Shown here one piece after another: positions 14,720 through 26,746 of a DNA stretch of 64,000 nucleotides; the first letter of the stretch is position 1, and each line of letters opens with the position of its first letter. A program made the position numbers and the translations under genes. Source of the DNA: Cloeon dipterum (lineage: Eukaryota; Arthropoda; Insecta; Ephemeroptera; Baetidae); the NCBI RefSeq assembly GCF_949628265.1, contig NC_088786.1, positions 8,370,001 to 8,434,000 on the forward strand, given 5' to 3'. The notes under the pieces were generated by a model that saw only the letters and a program-made list of their open reading frames with translations, did no database searches and was not told where the DNA came from.

Positions 14720-15550
14720 GTAATTGCAATTGAAGCGATCAAATGAAGTCGTAGAAAGGAAGCACGCTCTTTTGACACGATGACTTTCGGAAATGGAGAA
14801 ATTCCGCGAATGCATTAACAAGATGCAAATTAGGTCAGACATAAACAACATGAATCTAAGGCATGACAGGCAATAAAATCACAGGAAATTCTAGTCTGTC
14901 AGCTTGATGCATTTTTCTCTAAATTTTAGTCACTTGGAATTTAACAAGGGTAATGAATTTTTAATTTAGATAATTTTAATTGGTAGCGGGTACACCACCA
15001 CAGCGATATTTTCTTTTAGTGACCGTAGAGTGGTTTGGTTTATAATAAATTTGGTTGTTATTTGGTTTGTGCTATATTTCCGTAACTTTTAGCCAGGGCT
15101 ATTTTGTTGTCGACTGAAGATAAAGAAGTGAGCGATATTTTGAAGCTTACAGCTCTTCAGGTTATCTATTTTGAGATCAATGCCGTGAGACAGTACAAAT
15201 ATAACCGCTGTTGCGAGTTTTTTTAAAACAAACAAATAATGATCAGAAATAAAATGAAAATTTCGGCTCCGATAAGCTGCGGAAAAAAATCAGAATAATG
15301 GCAGCTGTTGGTAATTTTAAATCATATGGAAAGTGTTTCTGAAGCATCGACATTTTCCTTATTTATTTTATTTTATTATATTTATTTACTTTCGGTACTT
15401 TCATAGCAAATTAAGTCTGAATTGATACACATAACTCTATATCTACGAGATTAAAAAAAATTATAAAAATGGTTTAAAATTTAGTATGCAAATTTTCACT
15501 CAAAAGGGAAGTGCACCAATACTGTCCTTCATATTTTAATGTTTTCTTTC

Positions 15551-15859
15551 AACCAGATAATAGTTCAAAAAATGAGTTTCGACCCTCTAAGGCGAATTTC
15601 CCCGTTATGCGTGGTTGGCAAATTATTCGCCTCCCAAAAGTGCTCTAATTTCTCATGACAGAGGATCGCGGACGTTCTGATTGGGCAAAAATGACGTAAA
15701 CCACCTTCGACCAATTGCTGTGGCAGCGGCGATCGCCATGCAGGAAACTCCAACAAAGGGTAGAATTTTAATCTTTGATAAATCTCTTATAACTACTCAC
15801 AACGGGGAAATTCACTTTGGAGGGTGGAAACTAGTTTTTGAACTGCTATATCTGGGTGA
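15551..15859. mobile_element. Short inverted-repeat element (MITE-like)
   Basis: About 65 bp at the left end (from CAACCAGATAATAGTTCAAA) reappears as a reverse complement at the right end (minus strand, CACCCAGATATAGCAGTTC) with about 80% identity, including the shared block GAATTTCCCCGTT. The interior of about 180 bp is unique. Size and structure fit a miniature inverted-repeat transposable element. I could not define a clean target duplication. Confidence 0.6.
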
Positions 15860-16833
15860 AAAATAAACCTTATAAAAACCAGATTTTTTTAGGACAATTA
15901 GTGCACTTCATTGGTTAGATTTTTTTATTTTCCGGAAACTAATTATTAATTAAGTACAAACTTAACCACTAAACCAACCAGTTCTCTTTGGCTCGTATTA
16001 TTTATCGAGCGCGCAATCGCGAGATTTGGGAGTCTGACGCGTGTGCTGAATGCCTCAAGTTTGACACGCTCACGTTGCCCTGTCCATTTAGAATTGGAAT
16101 GTACGATAATAATAATAGCTTACATTTTTTGCTGGGGCTTTCACATTGACAGTAATTGACAATAATTTTTCTAGACAAGTGTCCAGAGTGCAATAAATCG
16201 ATTAAATATTATTTAATTTTTCTTAAAAATATTTCTACAAATTAGTACAGCTTTAATGGATAATATGTTATGATTTGCAGCCTATCATTGTGCACGTCTA
16301 AAAAAATCCATAATTTCCACCACAAAAATTCCCAGCCACGCACCATTCAAAGGTCATTTTGATAAAAAAAATCCTGAATGAAAAAGCAATTAGAGAATGA
16401 GCTACTGCCTCTTCTCGGATTCCGTGATTTAATCACCTAGTGTTTCCATTAATTTTATCGTTTCAAGTTCACTACTATAGCTATAATACCACCATGAAAA
16501 CTCATGCGTCACAACAGGATTCCATTCAGTCTGCTGGCGAAGTAGAGGCCGTTTTTGCGGTTGTCGTTGTTTTTTATCTGGGACGTGGAAGGGAGCGTCC
16601 CCCACGGGGCCGTCCAATGAGAAAATGCAAACATTCGCGGGGATAACACCACACCACACCGCACTATATGCTGCTTTGCTTATGTTATACAAAGTCAAAA
16701 CCACGCTGTCTGCGCCGCGAGCGGATCAACAGATTTTCTCTTCGGTCTGGCACTGGCAGTCGGTCGAGAGCCTTTCGCCGAGCAACAATCGAGAACACGC
16801 GTCCGGGGTCAATTTTATTTTTTGCTCGGCGCG

Positions 16834-19800
16834 ATGGAGGAGCCGATCGCGTTGAGGAAAAATTTCAGCAAGGCGTACTCGGCGGCTGGACAGGCTGCCA
16901 AACGCCAGTGGCAAAGGGAAACATTGCAAAAGCGGGCTGTCAGCGGCATGTGGTCCTTGGACAGGTAAAGTGAGGCTTCAGAGCCAGTTGTAATGCACTT
17001 GGAAATGAGCAGAAATATACTGCTTATTGGTATTTTCTCACCAACGATGTAAATACTTTTGTATTTGCATCACACTTTTGCGTCTCAATCGTTTGGCTTC
17101 TATCTTATGTGTGTAAAAAGGACTAAGATTAACATTTAATTGTATAGCTCAGGCAGGATTAGTAAGGAGGCTAAAAGGCAATTTCAAATTTAATTATGAT
17201 TTATATTTATATGCCTAAATTTTTAATGGCTTTATCTCGATTTATTAAGGTTTATTGGAACAACACAACAGCGAAAAAATAGTTTGACGTGCTTTCCTCT
17301 TAATTACTTTAAACAATATGTAATTAGGTTTTTTGTGCTTTACAGCAAACACAAGGTGCGGTACTTTCCTTTAAAACTGCAATTTCTGACAATATATTCC
17401 TGGTTTAATTTGAACAAATTTTATCTTATAAAATTCTACCCTAAAAATAATTTTTCCAATTTTTCTGTTTCAGTTTCGATCCATTCCAGATTTTCCAGGT
17501 ATAACACAGCCTACAATACTCTATCTGAACTAAAATTTAAACTAACCAAAATTCATTCCGTTAGGTGAAGCACAGAGAGTGCCACATCTTGCGAGTATTC
17601 GTTGACAAAGGCGTGAATATCTCCAAAGGATGGCTCAGCGATTTCAGTGAGATGACTAGCAAGCAAGCGAGCGAATATAATTTTTTCACACCTGCGTTGC
17701 AACCTTTTCAGTGGATATGCCGGATCCGTATCTAATCCTCTCAGTACCTGGCACCCCAAACGGCAGAAAACACACCGTCACCATCGACAACAACGTGAAC
17801 CCGGTTTGGGGCCAAGAGTTCGAGTTCTACCTTGACCCTGCCAAACTCCACAATGGGGAATACAAACTCGGTGAGTGAAATAAAATTGAACGCAACATTT
17901 CTCGTGAGGAAATTACTATTTCAACTGCATAGCGTGATGCACGACATTTTGATAAAGATAAATTATATTAATGTGTGTACAGACTAATTTCAAAACTGGC
18001 AAAGAGTTGTTTTTCGGCGCGCACTATACTAAAGAGAAAGTTGAATGTGGATCGGACGGTGCAATCTCTACATCATTGGCATGGCTATATTTTTCAGAAT
18101 TGGTGCTAATGGATGCTAACTACACCAAGGACGGAGAAATGGGCCGTCATGAGATGCCCCTCGACGCCACCATCGGCCCAGAGAAGAAAGATTACACCGC
18201 CGTTTTTGCAAAAACTGTAAGTTTCTCAAAATGAAATCAAAATCAAAACTTAAAATGGAGATTTTTTTCAAGCAAAGATTAAAATATTTCATGCAGCAAC
18301 ACAAGGAAGGAAAAGCAGATAGGTCGAAAATGCCGAAATCTCCCAAGTTTCGCAATAAAGAGGTTACTATGTAGCTATTGGTAGAAAGATTATATCGTAG
18401 AATCACGTAACTCGTACTCGTAATAATCAATATTTTATTTATATTGCAGGGAGCAAAAATTTTCCTGAAAGTTGCCATCACGAAAGAGTAGGTTTCCAGA
18501 ACTGGTTTAACTAGAAAAATTATTGATTCCCGTTTCTTGATAACAGCTCCGCACCTGACTTGAGGTACAGCTTGGCTTTGTCAAATGAGGAGAAGACATT
18601 TCTTCGAATGCGCAGAGAGAAAATCATGGTAGCTCTCAACACACTTCTGCCTGAGGCCGGGCCTGATAGCACCGCCGAGGCAAGTGAAACTCATAATCTA
18701 GCCAAGGAATGCATAATAAATTTTGGCTATTTTAGGTTCCAATGATCGGGCTGATCGGTTCGGGCGGAGGCTTTCGTGCCTTGGTCGCGATGAGTGGAGT
18801 CTGTGCCGCTTTGCAGGATGAGAAAATTATCGACTGCTTGGCATATGTTGCAGGACTCTCCGGCTCATCATGGTAATTTTATTTTCAATCATTAAGATAA
18901 TGTGATGTTTCAACTCTATTGTTCTTCTAAAATGTTTATGATCGTAAAGCCATTGTTTGTTCAAAGCTTTTGTGGTAATTTTTATGCAGATTTCATTATG
19001 GCTGCTTGAGATGGAGATAGCTGATTAAATATAATTTGAATTTAGAGGAAAAGCAGCGGGTTATTTCCAAGTTCTTCGTAACACTGGGAAAATTCAGGAT
19101 TGTAAATGAAAATCAACGATTTATTCTAAATTCCAGGTACTTGTCCTATATCTACGCACAACCTGACTTTCCTGAAAATCCGATGACGCACTACCATTCC
19201 AATTTGAGGGAAGCCATATCTAAAGACTGGAAGAGAATGCTCTTTAAAAACTTTTTACACTACTCACGAGAGCTGATTAACAAAGTAAAGGCCCAGTAAA
19301 TAAATTTTATACTCAACAATAATTATTCCAATTGCTCTTATAGAAAACAAAAGGACAACCAGTTTCATTCACGGACATATTCGGTCACATGGTGGGCGAG
19401 CTTTTGCTAGGACCAGAACTGAAAAACTCCACACTCACTGATCAACAAAAGCGTTTGGAAAAAGGCAACGCACCCATGCCCATGTACACGTGCATCAATG
19501 TCAAGAAAAACGTGTCTGCAAAGGCGTTTCAGGTGATTAAATTACTCGATCATTTACATTACCTCATGTCAAGCAGTCAAACCTATTAGTTTTCAGTTAT
19601 AAGGTATTGGCAAGAATATTATTGTAAAGTTATCAGTATCAGGAAAGATTAGATTCGATAAAACATATCTAGGCCAGAAAAGGATAGGAGTATAGATTTA
19701 CGACCAAGAAATTCATTTCCTCATTTGATCAAGAAAAATTTACTCTCGGAATTATTTATGTAAAATTTAAATTAATTACTAGACATTTAAAAATTGACAT

Positions 19801-21580
19801 TTTGATAAAATATCTCAAAATTATAATTATTGCAGGATTGGATCGAGTTTAGTCCGTTTGAAGTCGGGATGGCAAAGTATGGGTCATTCATGAAGCCAGA
19901 AGAATTTGGAAGCAAGTTTTTTGTAGGAAAAATCCTTAAAAGATACCCTGAGTATCCACTTCACTTCCTACAGGTATTTGAACAATAAAACCTTTTTGAG
20001 AAAATATCTCATTGCGATATCCTTTAAAGGGCGTGTGGGGCAGTGCCTTTTGCAAGCTTCTGAAATGGCACATTCGTGGTGACAGCAATGCCAACCAGCT
20101 CGACTTTACGGCAACCAGTGACGAATCAGTGAACGCATTTAGGGATCAAGTCGAGGCTCTCGAGAATAACAACAACAGAACGAGTGTGCAAATGGAAAAG
20201 GATATTGAAAGAAACCTGGAGGCTGACGGTAAGCTTCGAAAAGTCAATAAAACAGCAAAGTAATGATACAGTTTCAAAAGATAACGGAAATGCTACAAAC
20301 AAGCCGGAAGAATCTGAATCAAGCGCCGAAGAAATGGACGGTTCTTCAGACGAAGAGGAGAGAGCCAAAGGTATCAGTTTAAACACATATTATGTATCAA
20401 TAAAAATAAAAATTAATAATCCCAGCTGGAAAGAAGCTGCATAGAAAAGGAGGAGTCAAGCAGCGGACACATGCCAAGAAGAAGGTGGACCCTGAAAAGC
20501 CCAACTCTTGGGAAAGCCGTCGGCAGACAGTGAAAATCAAGAAGCAGGACCAGGCCAAGAGTTTTTGGGGCCGAAGTATGGACGCTATTTTCTGCAGCGA
20601 GATTCTGGACACCAGGGAAGGAAGGGCGGGCATGATCTTCAACCCTCTGAGAGGGATCAACATGGAGGAAACCTTTGAAATATCGCCATTCCACCCGACT
20701 ACTCCAGAAGATAGTAAAAATTCAACCGTCTTGCTATTTAAATAATTTCAACCTTCTAATTTCAGACACTGATTTTGTCGGACTCTATGAACAGACGAGT
20801 GTCGAAGCAAAAAGGCTGTACCTAGTCGACTCTGGTCTCACCTTCAACTTTCCATTCCCTCTGCTGCTCAGACCTCAAAGAGCAGTTGATCTCTACCTCT
20901 GTTTCGATTTCAGTACAAGAGAGAAAGATGAGGACATGCCATTCAACGTGAGTCAAAAGAAATTTGAAGATTTCTTTTATACCATATTAAACAAAAAATT
21001 ACAGCAACTGATTGTATCTGAGAAATGGGCCAAACTGAATCACGTTCCTTTCCCGCCGGTCGAGCAACTGTCTAAAAAATTTGCTGAAGAGCCGCTGCGG
21101 GAGCACTATATTTTTGACGACCCCGAAGACCCCCAGTGCCCGACGATTTTGCTGTTTGTCATGTGCAACAAGACCTTCCGAGATTTCAAAGAGCCAGGTA
21201 AGGATCAAAATCCAAATTAACAACATGAAATGGAAAAAATAATTTCAGGAGTGCCACGCGAAACCAAAGAGGAGAAGGAGTTTGCCGACTTTGAAATCTT
21301 CGGACCCGAAACGCCGTATTCCATCCTAAATTTCCAATACACAAACGAACAATTCGACAGACTGAACAAGCTGATGGAGTTCAACACGAAGCTAGGCATC
21401 CCCATGATTAAGGAAGCAATCGAGAAGGCCATCAAGAAAAGAAAAAAGCTGGCCGCGCATCCACAGCCACCGATTTCGCTGACTGACCTGCCTACGATCA
21501 GGTTCAAAACCAAAGTAGAAGAGTACGAGGCTTATCGCAGGTCGCTGGAAACAAGCTGCCCTAATTCTTTCACGGAATAA
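16834..21580 (+). CDS. PLA2G4: Cytosolic (group IV) phospholipase A2, 17 exons
   Basis: Exons: 16834-16964, 17474-17498, 17565-17646, 17712-17870, 18098-18216, 18450-18487, 18547-18679, 18736-18872, 19137-19284, 19344-19532, 19836-19973, 20030-20228, 20272-20370, 20426-20713, 20766-20947, 21005-21197, 21249-21580; about 863 residues (human PLA2G4A 749). It hydrolyses the sn-2 acyl chain of membrane phospholipids, releasing arachidonate and lysophospholipid. A C2 domain comes first (MDMPDPYLILSV, LMDANY) for calcium-dependent membrane docking. The catalytic domain has SGGGFRAL (oxyanion Arg, about 243), nucleophile Ser in AGLSGSSW (about 271) and catalytic Asp in LVDSGLTFNFPFPL (about 650). 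An acidic Ser/Glu linker (about 501-535) and an S-P site (FEISPF) lie where vertebrate enzymes are MAP-kinase regulated. Exon 7 ends in a GC donor (GAG|GCAAGT). Intron 20229-20271 is only 43 bp. AATAAA near 21708. Symbol given for the family. Confidence 0.95.
17474..17498 (+). other. 25-nt microexon of cPLA2
   Basis: Bounded by TTTCAG and GTATAA. Exon 1 ends in phase 2 and the C2-domain exon at 17565 starts in phase 0 directly after an in-frame stop, so joining them directly gives AGG TGA. Adding these 25 bases restores the frame and reads SFDPFQIFQ, resembling the SFxDPYQ start of vertebrate group IVA enzymes just before the first C2 strand. Gene finders are likely to miss it. Confidence 0.8.
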
Positions 21581-21599
21581 TAATCGCTTATTTTTTTCA

Positions 21600-22660
21600 G
21601 AACTGATTCCAATGCGTTTTCATTTTCCTATTACAGATAGATGCCAATTATTCACATAATCAATCGTTACCACTATTTTGACTTTTATTTTGGTCAATTG
21701 ATTATTTAATAAAGCTGAGATTAAAAACGACTTAAGATGGTATAATTTAAAAAAAAGAAAGAATATTATACCCTTGAAGGAGTTGGGTGTTTCCACGAAT
21801 AAATGAAAGTGAATATATTGTTACAAATTTTTCAATGAACCCACTACGATTTTCAGATGGTTTTGTAGGATATAAGAGAAGAGTGCTCTGCTAAAAACTT
21901 CACTATTTTTCCGGTAAAACCGAATTTTCGAGAAACAAATCAATCGCGGATCGCAAAAAAAATATGGTTTTTTAATAGTGTGAAGAAAAGTACTGGCCAA
22001 AGATACGTGTAAAATGCCTAGAAAAGTTCCCTTGCTAAAAAAGGTCCTTGAGCCTTTGTTGTTTTCAAGATATCCGCACGATATTTGTCCACCTTCACCT
22101 TGATAAACTTCTTAAATGCTGTATCTCGGTTTCTACTTGTCACGAAAACAAAAACGACCGTCTGTTCGATTTGTATTTCAAACCCTGATGAAATGGATTG
22201 GTTTGGGGTGCCACCCCTCACATACGTTTTTAGACATTTTTGGGTCTACGAACGTTTATCTGCAAGAGGACTCCAAAAATATGCCCTTAAGAGTCATCGC
22301 CTATTAGCCTTGGCCAAAATTATCGTCTAAGCTACTGAAACATTGAAAAGTATAAAAATTTGGAATTTTAGCTAAATAATAGGCAACCCTTACTGCACGA
22401 ATACCAAAGGAAAAGGGAAAATTAGTAAATTTAGTTGATAAAACAAGAAAATATGTCTCTTAATTTCTTATTTTTATGCTAAATTACGAATTGATTTAAT
22501 TACGATAAATTATAATCTAAATAAGTGTTTAATCTATCTGATGCTGTCTAGAAAATAGACTTTTCCAAGAATTCAATGCAAATTTCTTAACTGATTTGTT
22601 GAATTTCGGTTACAACACAGAAAATTGAAGATTTGAAATCAAATTTACCTATTTATTACT
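21600..22660. other. Intergenic region between cPLA2 and MRPL2
   Basis: This region holds the cPLA2 3' UTR and poly(A) signal to about 21730, a diverged fragment of the fold-back repeat family (about 22050-22245), and otherwise AT-rich sequence with no recognisable gene. Two overlapping plus-strand open frames at 22085-22330 lie in the repeat fragment and are not credible genes. Confidence 0.5.
22050..22245 (-). repeat. Diverged half-copy of the fold-back element arm
   Basis: Read on the minus strand this matches 13470-13600 in order: GCACCCC, a CATCAGGGT block, a CG(G/A)TCGTTTTT-like block, the GAAACCGAGAT block (GAAGCCGAGAT in the intact element), then an AACAAC block. Similarity is patchy, roughly 60-70% by eye, so it is an old copy. 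Only one arm is present. Confidence 0.45.
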
Positions 22661-22668
22661 GCAACAGA

Positions 22669-23995
22669 TTAAATTAAATTCAAGGTGAAGGTGATGGGCT
22701 CTTCCTTAGACTGCCTCTTCTTCTTGATGGCCATGACTGGAATGGGTGCTCTGACTTTTCGTCCGTGGATGCCACTCTTCCTCTGCCAGAGGCCAGAACG
22801 GGGCCTGTAGCCGAGCCACCGCAGTCGTTGAGCACTGCCAATCGGGATGCTTGAGTGAATCTCGTTGGAAACCCTACCGACCACAGCCATGCACTCCTCA
22901 TTGAGGTAGAATTTGCGTTTCGACGGCAGGTTGACGAGCACCTCGTTGCCCACCTTTGGGCCGATAGTGGCGAAACTGCCAGCACTCTTGCAGAAAAAGG
23001 CGCCGCGTCCCTTGTGCATTTCCACGCAGCAAATTTTGGTGTTTTGCGGAAGGGCACCTAGTGGATGGGCGTCACCGTCTTTAGGTCGGACGGGGATTCT
23101 GGGAATTTCGTTGTAGGTGGTGACATTGCTGCCAGGTTTCATGCCTGACGTCGCTAATATGTACCTGAAATTGCATCAGGAAATCAAAATCTGTGCTACA
23201 GCTGTAGAATTTTCTGTTTTAACATAATAAATTAGTTAAAAATTACAAAAAATAAAAATAAAAAAGGGTAAAGGGATTTATATTTGGGGGAAGTAATAAA
23301 ATGAAAATCGCAAATTGCACGATCAGATGATTTTAACCCTTGAGGTCAGACAAGACCGTAAGAATACGTAAAAAATTGAACCTAATGTCAGGGTAGCCAT
23401 CGAGCGATCGATATTATTCAATCGCATCAATCCCATGTAAAGCCACTTTTTAACAACGCCTGACAGGTTGTGTATTGGTTCAATCTGCTAGATTTGCATA
23501 CAATTGGAACGGCCAGGTCGAGATTTTTCAGAATAAATGTGTAATTTAACCCTTTCAGCCATCAGGGTGTTCAGGAAACACCCTGACGTGCCCAGATTTT
23601 CCTACTTATTCTCACCTAATATTATTCCCACTGCCAACGAGCGCAACATGTCCCGTGCGGCAGCCATCCTCGATGATCTCGAGCACTTTCTCGACAAGGG
23701 GAGGACCGTCCTTGGGTGCGTGCCTGTTCCAGTCCACCCAGTGGTACTTGTGTTTGATGCCGCCGCCGAGGCCCTTGGCCACTAAACGACCCGTGACGGG
23801 ATCCCTGCCGGCGAGGTTGGTCACCTTCAGGGGCTCCACCGTGTACTCTTCAGGGTAGTGCACGATCCTTCTGTACTGCTTGTTTGTTCCTGGATCGGGA
23901 ACTTCTACGTGCCTGTATTTTGATCGCATAGGGATGACTTGGAGTGGACGCTGAACGATGGCCAGTCGGCTAACCAGTTTGGTTAATGAGTTCAT
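22669..23995 (-). CDS. MRPL2: Mitochondrial large ribosomal subunit protein uL2m, two exons
   Basis: Exons (-): 23616-23995 and 22669-23164; about 291 residues, as usual for animal MRPL2. uL2 binds 23S-type rRNA near the peptidyl-transferase centre of the mitoribosome. The first exon starts with a short Ser/Arg-rich mitochondrial presequence, then the L2 signature segments TGRLVAKGLGGGIKHKYH and a KOW-like RNA-binding stretch. The second exon has VTTYNEIPRIPVRPKDGDAH and ends GSAQRLRWLGYRPRSGLWQR, aligning with the AGRSRWLGxRPxVRG region of bacterial L2. The bacterial HGGGEG loop after that point is absent, as in animal homologues. The single intron (23165-23615, phase 2) contains one copy of a dispersed repeat. 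A minus-strand AATAAA is close past the stop (about 22652). Confidence 0.95.
23317..23480 (+). repeat. Dispersed repeat family X, copy 1 (in MRPL2 intron)
   Basis: Shares ordered blocks with 26569-26746 and 52295-52440: GCACGATCAG-TGATTTTAACCC, GAGGTCAGACAAGACC, a TAAAAAATTGAACCTA-like block, TCAGGGTAGCC and a CGAGC block, then GCCACTTTTTAAC. All three copies have the same orientation. No coding capacity. Confidence 0.6.
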
Positions 23996-24450
23996 TTCTG
24001 CGGAGAATTAAATTAGATATAATAAATAAAAAAAAAACACTAATTGAAGGTATGTATCTATATCGGACACCATAAAAAATTAGAGGTCTGCACGTATGGT
24101 ACGTACATACATACACATGTAATTTTAGGAATTTTTAATGTCTTCCTAAATTTCACTACTTTTTTAAGAAATTTTCAACTTACTGAATAGGAAATTATTG
24201 TGTGATTTTTTCGCAGATAATCAATGGAGTCAGTTCATTTCAAAATATCAGAATATTTAGAAAAATGTCTAAAATATCATGAGTGTTTTCTCCGGTTTTC
24301 AATGTTTATGAGCCCATATGATCGAATTCCAAATAGTTCCAAGCGCATGTCGTCGTTTTCTCATACGCTAGCGCCACGCTGTGACCAATCATAGAAGCTC
24401 CTCAAATATTTGTTTTATTTTGAGTCTGAAGTAGCTGAGGTCTTGAAAGG
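23996..24450. promoter_or_regulatory. Putative shared promoter between MRPL2 and a rightward transcript
   Basis: This stretch lies between the MRPL2 start codon and a GC-rich, splice-donor-bearing block on the plus strand. It contains an inverted CCAAT-type motif (GACCAATCATAG, about 24381-24392) and alternating purine-pyrimidine ACATACATACAC sequence. A bidirectional promoter is an inference from layout only. Confidence 0.35.
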
Positions 24451-24775
24451 CGATTGTGTTGATTATGACCTCGGCCTATCGAAAATCGCCTTTTCCTTGA
24501 TTTTAACCGCCCCGTTGGCCGAATTTTCGGCCCTGCGCACGCGAACCTCGGCCGAAAGTCGGCGTTTCCATTCACCGAGTCGCCGAATTCACCGGCAGGA
24601 GCAACAGGTAGGCAAGCTGTTTCATTCGGTTTTCCAATCCACTTGTTGTTTGTTTGGGTCATTAATTTTTCTAATGCACTGCTTGCCTTTCAGGCATCTC
24701 GTCGGTCGGCTTCATTAGGAAAAAACGCATGCCACCTGAAAACGATATGAGAGTGACCTCGACGTCGTAGATAAG
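24451..24775 (+). other. Putative 5' untranslated exons of a rightward transcript
   Basis: A GC-rich block ends at a good donor (GCAACAG|GTAGGC, exon end 24607). A second block runs from an acceptor (TTTCAG|GCATCT, 24694) to GATAA|GTGAGT (24775). The second exon holds only a 13-codon open frame ending in TAG, so these look like untranslated leader exons. The nearest downstream plus-strand gene is the RhoGAP at 39.2 kb, whose first coding exon starts with an acceptor and 12 untranslated bases, so a 14.5-kb first intron is possible. A separate non-coding RNA is the alternative. Confidence 0.4.
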
Positions 24776-26568
24776 TGAGTTAAAAAGGAAATTGGTTATG
24801 TATTATTTGTTTCTTGTTTTTATTTCATAAAGCAGATATGTATTGATAGAAAAACTTGTCGATAAATCATTTAAGTATCTATAACTTTATAATTATACTA
24901 ATTTCGTCTGCTTATTTTACGTGGGAGTTTTTTATTTGTTTTTTTTTATATAGAAAGTTCTTGCATTTTTTTTATTAATTTTTTCCTAGATTTTGTCAAA
25001 AAGTATTAATTTTGAAACATATTTATTATTTTTAATTTAAATTGAATTCATAAGGCCAATAGCCCTACACAACTTTTGTAGGAATTTAAATTCTTTTTGC
25101 CATTAGGGATGTGTTTGTATTTTTTAGAGCGAAAATATTGCTACGGATTTATAACTCGTAGAAAAATCGGGAAATTAGTTCAATTTGTTTTTATTGAAAT
25201 GTCTAGGAGTGGTTTGGTCGACAAGGAATAATCAACCTTAATGAATTAAATTAGATACTAATAAGGCAGACATAATTGCGAAATTTTCCAGTTTTTAACC
25301 ATTTTGAAGGTAGCGAGAATTAAACCTAATAATAATTAAATCGGCAATGAAGGCCACCTATTTCGTAATACGGTGCAGATTATTTCACTCAAGGCGATTT
25401 CTTCTCACTCGCGCTGAACAATCAAAACAGAAAACAGGCGAAAACTCATAGGATCAACTTCCTCTCGGCTTTTTCGGAATGGCAAAATTATGCGTGTTTG
25501 TTGTTTTTCTCTTTCGCGTGTCGGTTGTGATAAATATTGATTTGCACAACTTTCGCGTCGAATTATCTGCTGGCCTATTATTAAAAGAGGCGAGCTATGA
25601 ATTTCAGTCGCGCTCTGCTGGACAACGGAGAAAGCAAGCAAACGTCCTTAGCTCTGTTGTAACAAACACACACACACTCGCCGCCGCGTATATAAAATAA
25701 TCTATCTACTTGAGAGTGACCGCACAAAAAAGCCTGCTTTTCTCTCCCAAATCTCATTCATCGCCGGTTTTGCGCGAAACGGAAACGAATCCCGGCGCTT
25801 ATCGCGTAAAAGTTTGTGCGTAGCGATGGAACAAATTTCACTTTCTGGAATGAATTTTGATACTGCTACGGCCTATGAAACACTGTCGGTTGTTTCTTCC
25901 GTAGCCTCGAGCAGAATTCCTGCCGCGGAGTCGGATGAAAAATGAAACTAGCTCAAAATTGACAGCTATAAATAACGCAACAACATGTCTCCATTTAACG
26001 GATTAGATGGGAAATGGAAAACGAAACCGTTTATTAAGCTTCATTGCGGGACGTTAGCTTTTTATAATAGTCAGTTGTTTTTTATAATGCTCCTTAGATG
26101 AAGAAAGTTGACTAATAAGAGACACGTAAAACTAAATGATTCTGGGTGTTTCCACAAGAGATTTGATATATGGTCTGCAAGTTTTTTAAAGTTTTTTGTT
26201 CGAGCACAGTACTGATTTTTTAGGGTGTTATAGAGGTGTCGAAATAATCTAATTTGTCAAGAAAATATAATGCTCTTTTTCGAAAATTGGAGAAACGAGC
26301 CTTTTGGCAATCACAAAAATAAGAATATATGTTATTGAGTTCTAATGATGCATTAAAGAGTGTGCCAGAAGATGCCCAACTAGACAGCCTACAACTCTAA
26401 ATGCAAACCATATTTTTTTAATTTTTTTAAACTTTGATTTAATTTAAAAAATTTGAGAACCTAAAGAACTGAGCATTTTAGCCCTAAAATTTGTGTGCAT
26501 GCCTAGAAATTATCAGGTTAGCAACAAAGAGTTGAAAAATCTGGTGAAATAGTGTTAAAATCAAATTT

Positions 26569-26746
26569 GCGCGATCGGTTGATTTTTACCCTAGAAAAAT
26601 GTTTATTATCACCCATAAAATCAGACAAGACCATCAGGAAAACTGATAAATCAAACCCTAGTTTCAGGGTAGCCCTCGAGCTATAATTTTTTCTAATTTA
26701 AATTCACAAAAATAATCGCCATTGTTTTTTAATAGCTGACAAGCCT
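26569..26746 (+). repeat. Dispersed repeat family X, copy 2
   Basis: The same block order as copy 1: GCGCGATCGGTTGATTTTTA, an extra segment ATGTTTATTATCACCCA, TCAGACAAGACCATCAG, AATCAAACCCTAG, TTTCAGGGTAGCCCTCGAGC and GCCATTGTTTTTTAATAGC. The insert is shared in part with copy 3, so copies 2 and 3 look closer to the full element. Confidence 0.6.

Noticed and set aside
16668-16964. A 99-codon frame in the first cPLA2 exon that joins exon 17565 in phase without a microexon
   Set aside because: It reads as low-complexity Arg/Gly sequence with no family likeness. The MEEPIALRKNF frame plus microexon gives a better N-terminus.
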